NCBI GenBank assembly: GCA_031763025.1 | Contig: JASSKH010000005.1 | Span: forward strand, 14,970,128-15,034,127 | Origin: Macrocystis pyrifera | Lineage: Eukaryota; Sar; Phaeophyceae; Laminariales; Laminariaceae | Length of the DNA: 64,000 nucleotides | Direction: 5' to 3' | Shown here: positions 11,480 to 21,843 of the stretch, in pieces | Numbering within the stretch: the first letter of the stretch is position 1 | Layout of the letters: every line of letters starts with the position of its first letter | Made by a program: the position numbers and the translations under genes | The notes under the pieces: model-generated | Databases searched by the model: none | What the model was told of the DNA's origin: nothing | The model's input: the letters and a program-made list of their open reading frames with translations, nothing else

Positions 11480-11830
11480 GAATTAGGATATCGTCCAGCT
11501 GCAATTCAATTTCTCCATCCGTGATGTACTTCCCCGCTCGCTTCCACATCCATCAACCGTGAAAAATAAGTAGCCAGTCATCCCCGCCTGCTTGCTCTCT
11601 TTCGAGGTTCGGTGTAAAGCGGCCCAAGAGCCGGATACGTGCGACATCGAGGTTATCGACCAATTCGTTCCGTTCCTCAGGTCAGAGCGTAGACGTCGCA
11701 CCGTGGCAGTGCGAGCGAGGCTTGTATCAGCTCGCCGCGTCGGGGTGTGGTCTAGCCGGGACGGGGTCTTCCCATGGCTATGTGGTTCGTACTTTTTCGG
11801 AACGTGTGCGAAACTCCGCGAGTGGGCAAG
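11480..11830 (-). pseudogene. unassigned coding-like remnant
   Basis: Read on the - strand, one frame gives ALPRCDVYALTPEERNELVD, then NLDVARIRLLGRFTPNLERE, then QAGGDDWLLIFHG, a stop, and WMWKRAGKYITDGEIELQLD. The composition is convincingly protein-like on both sides of the stop. It may be a decayed transposable-element or host ORF. A further short frame with MPNRKAIVLGGFPTAVLNVV lies downstream at about 11290. I cannot name the family. Confidence 0.4.
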
Positions 11831-12210
11831 GCGACAAACAACTGTGATTAAGGGGCGCAAACGTTTGTCGTATGTTGCGTGGAGCAAGTGTCGCTCTCCT
11901 GGCGTCATCCGTCACCGTGCCGATTAAGCAAGCAGACTGCCGGTATTCTGCGGGTGCACGCGGCTACTGTGGCACGTATGATATATCCTTTGGGTCCTGG
12001 GCAGTTTTGGCTACACGATAGTCTCAATTGGTTGGTTGGAGTTCTTGTTGTGGTGCACGCATGGCCCATCCGGGGTGTGCATCTCGAACAACGTGGTGAG
12101 GTGCTGTAAATGTAGGTTCACAGCACAGGTGTCGCACAAAGCCGCACCGTTCATGGGAAGATACCCAGCCAATTAGGCTCGTACAGAGTACTGCACTGAT
12201 GCGTACCAGG

Positions 12211-12319
12211 TATTACGGGGGTCTATAGTTAACAGGACCTATGGCATAGATAAAAACCTATATATTTAGGTAATTTTACTAACAATATTTGGTCCTGTTA
12301 ACTATGGACCCCCGTAATA
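12211..12319. mobile_element. MITE-A copy 2
   Basis: Complete: TA|TTACGGGGGTCTATAG on the left, CTATGGACCCCCGTAA|TA on the right. The core ATATTTAGGTAATTTTACT is nearly identical to the copy at 28142. Confidence 0.9.
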
Positions 12320-12840
12320 GTACATTAATTTCCTCTACTCGTGTATTGTGGTGAGGATACTAAAAACTGTGGGCACGAAAGGCCTGTACAGTACATGCCA
12401 ACTTTCGGTGTGCATACATGACAACGTTCGGTGTGTATTTCACGCTGGACGCAGGATGGGGGACCCCCCTTTCCTTGCTGTATCCGGTATGTTTCGTACA
12501 CCGATGTGATATTTAATGTGGCAGGAAGCTCAGGCCACACGGTAAAGGCTGCGTAAAAGCACCCGCCGGCATGCGAGAGACCAAATAATTGTACAACGCG
12601 CGATCGTGCGATCCGGTCGTCTCGTGGATGACTGCTGTATACGTAGCTGATTCTGCTTTCGCCCAGTTTAAAAAAGAAACGCGGGCGAGGTCTCGCGGAG
12701 TCGGACATCAGATGGAGTGCGATGGGTCGCGTTGCTAGTCATTCAGTGTTCGGTCTTTGGCTCAGGCCTGCGATCGGGTTCAGGAGGCCAGGCTGGGATC
12801 GGATGTCAAAAGATATCGCAGCAAAAACAAGGCGAAAATG

Positions 12841-12910
<70 letters not shown>

Positions 12911-13203
12911 AAGGATTCAGGGTTTCCATCCTGATTGCGAGGCGTTTAGGTTCAAATCACGAACCGGACGTGTGTTGGTGTGCTGGCCTAAAATTCAGGA
13001 GGAAGCCCCTGCTCCTTGCTTCTGCTGTGGACCCCTCTGCTGCAAGTTGACAGCAGACAAAAGCGCGCACCGGAAGGCCAATCTGGGCGAGAAGCCAAGC
13101 CTGTGCTAAGAATATCGGAGCAGTCGCTTCTCTCGTCGTTTCAATCGATTGTTCGGCCAGTTCGGAATCGTAATCGTTTCTCCATCCTTTTCATCGTATT
13201 GTC
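12320..13203. other. region upstream of the membrane-protein gene
   Basis: Contains an unassigned 127-codon - strand frame (12325-12708) with no recognisable domain and a 68-base poly(G) run. At 12938-12972 there is a GCGAGGC...GGTTCAAATCACGAAC stretch that resembles a pol III B box without a matching tRNA fold. No TATA-like promoter can be assigned with confidence. Confidence 0.35.
12842..12909. repeat. 68-base poly(G) run
   Basis: Uninterrupted G68. It has no R or L element at either border, unlike most other homopolymers here. It could form quadruplexes; the true length is uncertain in any assembly. Confidence 0.9.
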
Positions 13204-13284
13204 ATGGGAGCGGTGAAGCTGGCAGGCGCCTTGGCGCTCATTGTTGTGACGCTGGTCTTCGTTCTACCCACCTCCATGCAGCTG
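13204..13284 (+). CDS. small membrane protein gene, exon 1
   Basis: ATG start followed by 27 codons. MGAVK precedes a hydrophobic stretch LAGALALIVVTLVFVLP and TSMQL, then the donor CTG|GTGAGT, phase 0. The peptide is a signal peptide or membrane anchor. With exon 2 the junction reads MQLAFGDD, so an AF dipeptide follows the hydrophobic core, as in plastid presequences of secondary red algae; ER or secretory targeting is equally possible. The whole model (13204-21935, five exons) gives about 172 residues with two hydrophobic segments. I do not recognise the family. The 4.46-kb first intron carries at least seven mobile elements. Confidence 0.6.
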
Positions 13285-13697
13285 GTGAGTTGCGCCACGT
13301 GTGTCCACGCCGACTTCGTTCGTAACCGTAGAGGTCGCAGGCAGCAGCAAGCAGCACAGTGGTCAGTGTGTTTTTAGTCCTCTGGTGTTCGGATCGAAGG
13401 GTTTTATCAATCGTACCGGCGGATACGTACTGCTGTAAGTAGGTTGCGGCAAGGGTGTGTACGCCTTGCGCCTTGAGGCGGACAGGCGTCTCTACGAGAC
13501 GTCGTGGTACAGCAGCCAGTGGGTGATGGGACACTAGTGTTCGCGAGGCTCGTCGTTGTCGGCGGATTTCTGCTGGTGCCTTGTGCTGCTCTTGTAGCTT
13601 GCTGGTGGTGGAAGGGAAGGAGCACTTATGTGCTGTATGTGACAGTCTTGAAAGGTCAACATGTACAAGATGTTACTCGTAACTTGGCAGCTTGTAC

Positions 13698-13807
13698 TAT
13701 TACAGGGGTCCATAGTTAACGGGACCAAATTTTGTTAGTAAAAATAGTTAAATATATAGGTTTTTATGTACACCATAGGTCCTGTTAACTATGGACCCCC
13801 CGTAATA
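13698..13807. mobile_element. MITE-A copy 3
   Basis: In intron 1 of the membrane-protein gene. Ends TTACAGGGGTCCATAGT and ACTATGGACCCCCCGTAA, flanked by TA. Confidence 0.9.
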
Positions 13808-14127
13808 TTCATAATACAGCAAGTACACTGCTCCTGTATTCCTGCAGTCCATCCACCTTTCAGGATATTAAATGTGCTGGCCAGGTGCCAGTGCCAGTGC
13901 CAGCCAAAGATGCTCTATTCATAGCAGGCACGTAAAAATGTAGAAATGCCCGTCAATCTGGCAATCTGGGCGACTTCAAGCCCTTATTCTGCGGTTCAAG
14001 TTCAGGGGGGGAGGTCAGTCAAGGGGTGAAATTACGATCTCCTAGCTGTACAACAGCACTATCATGTACGTACGAGCTCCATATTTGGTGCCAACAGTGT
14101 ATAGCACCAGCAGAAAAAAAATATACG

Positions 14128-14236
14128 ATTACGGGGGACCATAGTTTAATAGGACCTACGGTACACACGAACACCCATATAGTTCATGTTTTTTACTGAC
14201 AACATTTGGTCCTGTTTACTATGGCCCCCCATAATA
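14128..14236. mobile_element. MITE-A copy 4
   Basis: Left end TTACGGGGGACCATAGT, right end ACTATGGCCCCCCATAA. Its right end directly abuts a Tourist-like element at 14240. Confidence 0.85.
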
Positions 14237-14239
14237 TAA

Positions 14240-14372
14240 GGTTGTTTCCTATGCGGTTCGATTTTGAGCTTCAGATTGGTGTTTTTCGATCTCAAAAATG
14301 AAATAACCTGCTTATGCAGTCCGAATATGCAAAATCCGACCGGAAAAAATTCGATTCGAGAATCCGATGACC
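14240..14372 (+). mobile_element. TIR-B (Tourist-like) element, 5' half only
   Basis: Starts TAA|GGTTGTTTCCTATGCGGTT and follows elements E2 and E3 closely (TTCGATCTCAAAA, CTTATGCAGTCCGAATATGC, GAGAATCCGATGACC). It then breaks off exactly where the element at 14376 begins. The missing 3' half is not found on the other side, so this is a truncated copy. Confidence 0.75.
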
Positions 14373-14375
14373 TAA

Positions 14376-15236
14376 GGCCACTTCTTATGCAGTCGGAAAG
14401 TAGCACTGAAAAAAAAAAACCGGTTTCCGATCGATTATTTTTCCGACTGGATTGTGAATAGCTACCCTCCTTATCGTCCGTCGGATCGAACATACAGAGT
14501 AGTGTTTGTGTTTTTTCTGGAGACGTTTGATGTATGGGAGTGACTTTCAATAGATTGACTATTAGTAGCTCCAAGAAAAAAGGGTGGGGCAGGCGGAAAG
14601 TCGGCTCGAAACTGCTTCGCCGTATTGCTCGTGGGGTCAGAGAGGTCTTCATCTTCTAGCAGCTGCGCCCAACCACACATACATGCTGATGTCTCGAATC
14701 TTCCTCGAGCAGCATGTGAGCTTCACACACGCGGTGCGTTCTCCTCCATCTCGTCCTCGAGGCCATCGCGGCGATGGATTCTTCGAGAGTCGCCAAAGCT
14801 ACCCAGCCAACGCAGCAGTTGGCTAAAGGCCATCGATACCGCGCACTGCGGCCATGGGGTGCTGTCACGTGCTGCTGACGGGCGTAGATAAGGATGTATC
14901 ACCCTGGCTTGCGCCGAGCAGCAGCAGAAGTGACAGCAGCCAAGCCAGTGTCGCCGATGTTATGGTGTGGGATCGTGTCCTGTGTTCGTGTTGTTGTGTA
15001 GGTGTGTGATACTCGTACGAGTAGGCGGCGGGACTCTCCGATGCATGAATCCGACTGGCGAGTTATATCGAACATGTCAGTTTTTTCGACGGTCATCACC
15101 AGGTCCAGTTGGAAATCATAATCGAAAAATCTTGGATGGAAAAGGCGCCTTTTCAAGTGCATAAGAACGCCAAATTTTGTCTCCGATCAGAAACCGGCTT
15201 TTTCAATCCATGTTTCCGACTGCATAAGAAGTGGCC
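14376..15236. mobile_element. TIR-C element, 861 bases, TAA target duplication
   Basis: Inverted ends GGCCACTTCTTATGCAGTCG and CGACTGCATAAGAAGTGGCC, flanked by TAA on both sides (14373-14375, 15237-15239). A subterminal inverted pair ACCGGTTTCCGATCG / CGATCAGAAACCGGC follows. GGCC ends plus a TWA duplication is the Tourist/PIF-Harbinger pattern. There is no transposase frame. Its terminal motif (CTTATGCAGTC) also occurs inside TIR-B elements, so the two families are related. Confidence 0.8.
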
Positions 15237-15239
15237 TAA

Positions 15240-16037
15240 GGCTGTTTCCTATGCGGTTCAATTTCGAGCTTCAGATATATATTTTTCGCTCTAAAAAGTG
15301 AAAGACCCTGCTTATGCAGTCCAAACATGCAAAATCCGACCGGAAATGTTTCGATTTGAGAATCCGATGACCCAAGTCGTCGGATTTTGGCCCATTTTGG
15401 CCCAAAATCCGACGACTCGGGTCATCAGATTTTCAAATCGAAAAATGGCATGCTCTCTAAATTCAAGATGTTATCCACGACAGCGAACAGCAGCAGAACG
15501 ATCGATGAGTTGGATGGTGACAGCTGTATAGCGGCATTGCTTCGCGCCCGACGCGCGGTCGGTGGGCGGCGCATCCCTCCATGCCCAGACTACAGTCGGT
15601 TGGCGCGGGCTCGGGCCTGGAGACCAAGACAAGCGCATTCGGCGCGCACCTCTCCGTGGATACGTACTCGTAGACTACGCTGCTGTACAGCCGCAGCAGC
15701 AACAGCAGCAGTCAAGACACATTATGAAACACAAAAAACCAAGACAGCCTGACTCTAGGGCACTCACCACGTCTCTTCGCCGACAGACCACACACAGGCA
15801 GTCAGCGTTGGCTCGGACGCTTGGGTCCTACGCGCAGGGCAGCGCACCCAGCGCGTCTCTTCGCGGCGCCAGACCACAGCAAAAGGAATTGGTCTTGGCG
15901 TTTGCTCGAATCTCAGCACGCGTAATAAATCTGTTTATTCCGCATAGGAAGACTGTTTCGATTTGCCAACTTCACGTGTGTTAATGCGATCGGGTCAAAA
16001 TATGAAGCTCAAAAATCGAAGCGCATAGGAAACAGCC
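15240..16037. mobile_element. TIR-B (Tourist-like) element E2, complete
   Basis: 798 bases. Ends GGCTGTTTCCTATGCGGTTC and GAAGCGCATAGGAAACAGCC, flanked by TAA (15237-15239, 16038-16040). It shares its left TAA with the preceding TIR-C element. Near the left end a perfect hairpin of GTCGTCGGATTTTGG and its complement encloses a short loop. The interior (15470-15930) is GC-richer and conserved with E3, but without a shared long frame, so it is non-autonomous. Confidence 0.85.
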
Positions 16038-16208
16038 TAAAGACGCGGGTAAAGGTTTTACCAAATACCGAACAAGGTATTTTCGGGAAAAGTATCTGGT
16101 CGAGAACCATCCGAAAAATATCATATTCGATGTTTTTCAGCATCCCTTCGTGCCGCTGTATTGTCGAGAAAACAATCGCTGAAAAGAAAAAAAAAAACGA
16201 AAAAAAAC

Positions 16209-16318
16209 TATTACGGGGGGTCCATATTTAATAGGACCTATGGTATACATAAAAACCTATATATTCACCTATTTTTACTAACAGTATTTGGTCCTGTTTA
16301 CTATGGTCCCCCGTAATA
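16209..16318. mobile_element. MITE-A copy 5
   Basis: Complete copy with TA flanks, in intron 1 of the membrane-protein gene, just after an A-rich run. Confidence 0.9.
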
Positions 16319-16340
16319 TCGCGCCCCCTGCACCCTTTTA

Positions 16341-16415
16341 GGACTGCGGTTCCGTTTTGGGCTTAATATTTTTACAATTTGAGCGGTTTATCGCCAAAAC
16401 GGGACTGCAGTTCTA
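16341..16415. repeat. palindromic mini-element P, copy 1
   Basis: Inverted halves GGACTGCGGTTCCGTTTTGG and CCAAAACGGGACTGCAGTTC around a 35-base A/T-rich centre. The same half-sites occur at 19049 and 44187. It behaves like a very short terminal-inverted-repeat element. Confidence 0.65.
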
Positions 16416-16740
16416 AACGTATAACGTGTACGAGCACAACAGTCGGCGCAACAAGTCGATCTGTCGTTTCGTCGCTCCTCGTCAACCAAGTGTCATGGGC
16501 CCCCTATCGTAAGAGATTGAACGCGCTGGCGCTCGCTTCTCTTCCAATGTCCAGAAATGGTTGTGATAACCGCTAGAGGACAGTTGCTACAGCCGTAGCC
16601 TAGGTTGGAGCCGCAGCAGCAGTGCGAGTGAAAGTTGCATGTCTGAGTGCCTGCGTACGTGTGTGCGTCTACTGTACGTTCGCGATGGCTTTGCTTGGTG
16701 GAAATTGGAACAGTCTCACGCGTGTGACCAAAGGTCTTGC

Positions 16741-16756
16741 TCTCTCTTTTTTCTCT

Positions 16757-16789
<33 letters not shown>

Positions 16790-16796
16790 CCTCCCA
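16741..16796. repeat. (CT)n microsatellite
   Basis: Nearly pure CT run of about 50 bases; the frames across it are low complexity. Confidence 0.9.
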
Positions 16797-17577
16797 GCCT
16801 GCGAATATTAGTTTCAAGTATCATACGAAGTACCTGGTAAGTGTAATATCATCGTACTTGGGTATCAAGCATCTCCCCACTTCAAGTGCGGTTGAACTCT
16901 CGCGGCTCATGTGCATGCGTGTACCTGCACCTTTGATGTAGTCTACGGGCAGAGTAGCAGGGGCACTACTGTAGTTGTGCCTCTGCCGTATTATATTTTT
17001 TTCTAGGGTAAGCTCGCCATGTCTCGGAGACAGTATGCACCTTGCGCAGGAGACGGGTGCAACTGACCTTCAGCCTTACCCTAGGCCAAACCAGACTCGA
17101 TCAACGGAGGGTTAGCCTTACCCCTTCTTTGTCTCGCACACAGTGTGTGTCGACCATTTTCTCGAGAAAGTGGTACCACTCTGACCGGGAATATAAGATC
17201 CGTTTGATGTTCATATAAGAGTCCAAATGGTACTTATATTTTCGTATCACTCTGTCTGACGTGCGATACGTTCGTCGACGGCTGGTTGTGCAATGGTGAC
17301 AACCCTCGCGGGCTTCGCTTTCGCGCTATTTCGCACGCCGTAGCCCCCCAGCTTGTCGGCCTCGACGGCTGCGCAAGGCTTGCGGATATCATGTTTTGCT
17401 TTATTTTACAGAGATACTGGGGGGGCGGGGACGGGGGGACGCACAGTCAACGACCGGCCGAGCTCTCCACGAGAACCTTCCGACGGTTACGTTTATACTA
17501 CAACGCCGCCAATAGAGTCTGAAGTCCGTATATACGCACATAAATGACTTGGAAATCCTGGTAGAGCCAACAAACAT

Positions 17578-17735
17578 ACGCTTGCCCTGCCCTGCCTCCT
17601 CCCTGCCCTGCCCCGCCTTGCCTTGAACTGACATGCCCTGCCCTACCCTGCCCTGCCTCACCCCACCCCCTCGATACCCTACCCTACCCCCTCCCTGCCC
17701 TGCCCCTCCCTGCCCTACCCTGCCCTACCCTACTT
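17578..17735 (+). repeat. (CCCTG)n array at a 3' splice site
   Basis: About 160 bases of CCCTG/CCCTA pentamers, ending nine bases before the acceptor CCAG at 17744. It occupies the place of the polypyrimidine tract of intron 1. Confidence 0.85.
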
Positions 17736-17744
17736 TGGGCCCAG

Positions 17745-17900
17745 GCGTTCGGCGATGACTTGCCTCCCTATACATACGCTATCCTGGCCGTAGCTCTCGG
17801 CGTGCCCACCGCGGGCTTCGTGACGTTCGAGATGTGGAAGACCTTGAGCGAAAACCGCCGGATCCGACGCGCGCGGCGGAAGCTGGAAGACATCTCGCGG
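17745..17900 (+). CDS. small membrane protein gene, exon 2
   Basis: Acceptor GGGCCCAG|GCG and donor CGG|GTGAGG bound 52 codons in phase 0, matching exon 1. Sequence: AFGDDLPP, then a hydrophobic helix YTYAILAVALGVPTAGFVTF, then EMWKTLSEN and a very basic RRIRRARRKLEDISR. By the positive-inside rule the basic tail faces cytosol or stroma. The strong splice signals, codon composition and phase make this the best-supported exon of the gene. Confidence 0.7.
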
Positions 17901-18432
17901 GTGAGGGGCTCGTCCACAATAACGCCACCTGAAAGTAAACACCAAGAAACATCCCCAACCTCATCGAGAGGCCCCCGAATAATCGCAAACACCAACCTTG
18001 CGAAACAACTTGTGGGACCCCACCTTGCCAAAATCAAATCGTACGAGTATAACCCCACCGTAAAAATATATATATCCCGTGCAACACCGACTTACAAAAT
18101 ACAACTCGAGCGCAACAACAAACACCCCTGCCTGATACCTGGTATCGCTCAAGGCTGGCCTTTCGGCGGGCTGTACGTGTTTTTTGTTTTGTTTTGTTTT
18201 TTTTAAGCCACCGAAATTCGGACCCCAGAGCCGCCCGACCCGCCCTCAGCCGTCCTCGAGCCCGCCCCCGCCCCCGAATGCTACCGTTGGGGGCCGGGTT
18301 TGGTCCGTCGGCTGACCGTGCTAGAGAGAACTTCGCCCCCAGAGGCTAGTATGAAAGATGCATGCTGCGACGGGGGGTGTTGCGCCTAAAACTTTTTTTT
18401 ATGATGCTCTCTACTCTTGGGCCGCCCTATAA

Positions 18433-18815
18433 AGGCGGAACATAGTAACCAGGACCAAACGTGTGTTTCTTTTCTTTTTTTTTTGCTTTTTTCCTCATTC
18501 TCTTTTTTTTTTTCGAGTGTACATAAACTACCGTGGATGATAAATTCCTGGTGTTATTTGGTTGCAAGTGATGAGGGATGGTGTACCACAGCTCGACCGT
18601 ACCGTCTCCCTTACGGACTGGCATGGTACTGCCGCCGTGCGCCCTGTTTCGTACTCGTTTGTTCTCCACCATCGAGACGCATATTTGCTCCAGCCTGTTT
18701 TTGTGACCAACAGAAACGTGAGCCAATGTGAGAACATCGTCGTCATGCTTGGTAGAAAAAACTGTAATATGTAGGTTTTTGTGAAAACGATGGGTCCTGA
18801 TTGCCACGGTAACCC
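18433..18815. mobile_element. decayed MITE-A copy 6 interrupted by D repeat
   Basis: The left part (ACATAGTAACCAGGACCAAA, 18440) and right part (GTAGGTTTTTGTGAAAACGA and GGTCCTGATTGCCACGG, 18770-18815) are MITE-A halves separated by about 300 bases. The insert contains two T-rich tracts and copy 2 of the D repeat (about 18560-18745, with CATGGTACTGCCGCCGTGCG). Confidence 0.5.
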
Positions 18816-18918
18816 GTGATGTGTTCCCGACGAGGACTATCGTAAAACCGTGGTGACTATGTGTGGGGTGCCGAGCTCCATGCTATTAGAAGCCAAACTG
18901 CGCCTCTGAGAAAACAGC

Positions 18919-19024
18919 TATTTACGGGGGACCATAGTAAATAGGCCCAAATATTGTTGGTAAAAGTAGTTAAATGTAAAGGTTTTTGTGTGTACCGTAG
19001 GTCCTATTTACTATGGTCCCCCGC
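18919..19024. mobile_element. MITE-A copy 7
   Basis: Left end TTTACGGGGGACCATAGT, right end ACTATGGTCCCCCGC; the right TA is lost. In intron 2 of the membrane-protein gene. Confidence 0.85.
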
Positions 19025-19048
19025 TTTAGGCTTAATTGACCCATTCTT

Positions 19049-19134
19049 TGGGCTGCGATCCCGTTTTTTTCGGGACAGTCTGCCTGGAATTTGGGCAATT
19101 TCGTCTGCCCGAACGGGACTGCGATTCTAAACGG
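19049..19134. repeat. palindromic mini-element P, copy 2
   Basis: GGGCTGCGATCCCGTTTTTT opposed by CGAACGGGACTGCGATTC, with a TCGGGACAGTCTGCC...GGGCAATTTCGTCTGCCCGA inner region. Degenerate halves of the same family continue at 19250-19450 (CCCGTTTTTGG, AATTCCAAGTGGATTATTTTT). Confidence 0.6.
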
Positions 19135-19542
19135 GTCTCAAGAGCACCGGCAGTCCAATGTGACGTAGGTTTGGCGAAATCGTGCGACAGTAGTGGTGTA
19201 CCCATTTTTTTAAGACCACCCCCCATGACCCACCAATTTTTAAGTAGTCTTTAATCCCGTTTTTGGTTTTATATTTTGCTGTTTAAAAACTAATCCCGTA
19301 CTGATAATTCCAAGTGGATTATTTTTCCGCGACTGACCAAGCCGATTCTATTCCTGATCTTACTCTCCGTTTTGATCTTATATTTTTTTGCTGCTGGTGA
19401 AAGCATCCCCGTGCAGATAGTTCTACGGTAAGTAGATTATTTTTTCCCGTGACATTGTCTCTGTTTTGGCTTACACACCCGGATGCTGTTTGAAATGGGT
19501 GTACCAGTTCACCGCTATCGTATCTCGCGTCTGTTACAACCT

Positions 19543-19747
19543 GGTGTTGCACGAGTTCACGTGCAAGGCTGGTGTTGCACGACTTCATGCGCAAGGTTGG
19601 TGTTGCACGAGTTTATGCGCAAGGTTGGTTTTGCACGAGCTCACGTGCAAGGTTGGTGCTGCACGAGTTCAAGCGCAAGGTTGGTGCTGCCCGAGTTCAA
19701 GTGCAGCGTTGGTGTTGCACGAGTTCAAGTGCAAGGCTGGTGTTGCA
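19543..19747 (+). repeat. 28-bp tandem repeat, 7.3 copies
   Basis: Exact 28-base register, unit beginning GGTGTTGCACGAGTTCACGT, about 80-90% identity between units. Within the unit TTGCACG and CGTGCAA are inverted, so each unit can fold as a 7-bp stem. 28 is not a multiple of 3, so all three frames carry different repetitive peptides. There are no spacers between units. Confidence 0.9.
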
Positions 19748-20362
19748 GTCACCGGCGCGATGATGTCTGATACTTTCGCACGGGGTTCACGTAGGCAATA
19801 GTTTCTGCGCACACTGGAAGCCTCGCCAAGGTGTGGCCCTTACGCTATGCTGGTTTAAGCGGCGGCCACTTAGTTTGAGGGGGTTCGGGGTTGGGTTAGG
19901 GTCAGAGATTCCTGGTACCAATCTGGACGGGAAATATAATCCCCGTTTTATGTGGATATTAGAGTTCAAACGGGTTTTATATTCACGGCCAAAGTGATAT
20001 CATGGTATGTGTTCACCCCCCCCTTAAAAACAACCCGTGACTAGTACTATAACCAGTACCTGGTACATACTTGTAAACACCTTGGGAGGCGTTTTGGGTT
20101 TATGTATGTACCCCGGGTGTGCAAATATTTTCGCCCTACTCATCGCCCTTCCTGCCGCTTTATGTGTGGCATGTGCTCCCTGTTGATCCCCCCTCCCCCC
20201 CCCCCCCCCCCCGCCCACCGTATTTACGTCTCGGCGTGCCGCGTGCCACTGTCGTGCCACTGCTGTTGTCTGCTGTCCGCTGTCCGCTAACCGTCCGTCC
20301 GTCCCGTCCGTCCGTCCGTCCGTCCTTCGATTTTGTCCTGTTTTTTGTGTGCGTGTGTCCAG

Positions 20363-20430
20363 CAATCGTATGGATGCATCCAGCCACAAGTGCTGAACTC
20401 TTTCGTGGTCTTTCCCCTCAGAGTTAACAG
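20363..20430 (+). CDS. small membrane protein gene, exon 3 (tentative)
   Basis: Acceptor GTGTGTCCAG|CAA follows a long pyrimidine-rich stretch, and CAG|GTAAGC is a strong donor. The 68 bases start in phase 0 and end in phase 2, exactly what exons 2 and 4 require. The 22 complete codons read QSYGCIQPQVLNSFVVFPLR-VN. Support is splice-site quality and phase only, so an artefact is possible. Confidence 0.4.
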
Positions 20431-21245
20431 GTAAGCGCGAGCGTGGTCCCCATTGTTGTGGTTCACAGCACACGAAACACTCAACAGAACAACAGCAATA
20501 AAAAATAATAACAAATCGACCCCGATAACGGCTGAGTTGACGTGGTGCCTTACTGCTGTGTGGCGTCACGGCAGCACAGCGTTTTGATTTCGGCTCGCTT
20601 TTGGCGAAGGTGGTGTCGTGCTGTGTGCACATCCCAAATGGTTGAAACTTTGGAAAAAAAAAAAAAAAAAAAGATAACCCTGCAGTAGCCCTAATCTTAT
20701 TAAATTAGTGCGGCAGGAATTTGTAAGGATGTACACACACGTGAACAACGCAACACACACCTTCAAGCGCGCACGACGCAAACACGAACACACACACACG
20801 CGAACGCAACTCGCAACTCACAAGACCCGTGCAGGCACTCACAAGACGCACCCACGAAAGCAAGCGCCCCCCCCCCCCCCCTTGAGCCGCCCGACGGTAC
20901 CCCGCTGGTACGGCACGGCAGATAATTGCCGTCGCCGCATGCATCCGTATTTTTTGTTTCAACTCCTCGAGTCAAGTCACTCCTGGAAATTGACGAAAAA
21001 AAATATCCGAATTTTTTTTCTACGTGCTGACTCCGGTTCGCTCTCGATCGGTCGACGGTATAGCTTACGGTTGAGCGGTGGCTTGGCCGAAGCGGCTATT
21101 GTGTTGCGGCGTCAATGGGGGTTGAGTGTCCGCGCGTTTCGCTTTCTTTTTTTTTTTCGTTCGGGGTATTCCTGGAAACTTTCGCGTTCCCCCCCGTTCC
21201 ACCCCCCCCCCCCCCCCTCCCCCGATGCCGGTGACCCTTGGACAT

Positions 21246-21486
21246 GACTTGCCTTGATGCTCCTTGCCTTGCCCTGCCTTGCTTGTGCTTGCTTGTCTTG
21301 CGCTGCTTTTGCCTCGCCATTGCCTTGCCGTTGCCTTGTTCTGCCTTGTCTTGCCTTGCCTTTGTCTTTGCCTCGTCTTTGCCTTGCCTTGCCTTGCCTT
21401 GCCTTGCCTCGCCTTGCCTTGCCTTGCCTTGCCTTGCCTTGCCTTGCCTTTCTGTACCCTCCCTTTTTTTCTGCCTTGCCTTGCGT
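21246..21486 (+). repeat. (CCTTG)n array at a 3' splice site
   Basis: About 240 bases of CCTTG pentamers with scattered variants, ending some 25 bases before the acceptor CTCACAG at 21511. A second pentamer array of the same style sits before exon 2. Confidence 0.9.
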
Positions 21487-21511
21487 CTCTAACGCTCTGT
21501 GCACCTCACAG

Positions 21512-21633
21512 GCGCGGCTGTGCTGCTTCTTCGTGGGTCGAGATGGGCGAGGACGCCATGGTGGTGAACCTGTTAAGTGCCACCAAAGTCACCGGCGGGG
21601 TGGACACGGAGGGGCCTGTGCGAAGACTGTGCG
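21512..21633 (+). CDS. small membrane protein gene, exon 4
   Basis: Acceptor ACCTCACAG|G; one base completes the codon left by exon 3, then RGCAASSWVEMGEDAMVVNL, LSATKVTGGVDTEGPVRRLC and a donor GCG|GTGAGA, phase 1. The frame is protein-like. An ATG inside (MGEDAM) could alternatively be the start of a separate gene. The following intron contains the 100-N gap. Confidence 0.5.
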
Positions 21634-21645
21634 GTGAGACGGCTC

Positions 21646-21745
21646 NNNNNNNNNNNNNNNNNNNNNNNNNNNNNNNNNNNNNNNNNNNNNNNNNNNNNNN
21701 NNNNNNNNNNNNNNNNNNNNNNNNNNNNNNNNNNNNNNNNNNNNN
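21646..21745. other. assembly gap (100 N)
   Basis: Exactly 100 N, the conventional size for a gap of unknown length. It ends directly at an 86-base poly(C) run. Confidence 0.98.

Positions 21746-21831
<86 letters not shown>
21746..21831. repeat. 86-base poly(C) run next to gap
   Basis: C86 immediately after the N gap. The homopolymer probably caused the assembly break. Confidence 0.95.
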
Positions 21832-21834
<3 letters not shown>

Positions 21835-21843
21835 CCAGCCCAG

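Noticed and set aside
19543-19747. CRISPR array
   Set aside because: 28-bp units are contiguous without spacers, diverged, and in a eukaryotic intron.
20413-20430. 9-base micro-exon between CCCCTCAG and GTAAGC
   Set aside because: A longer exon (20363-20430) using the same donor explains the site and fits the phases of the neighbours.
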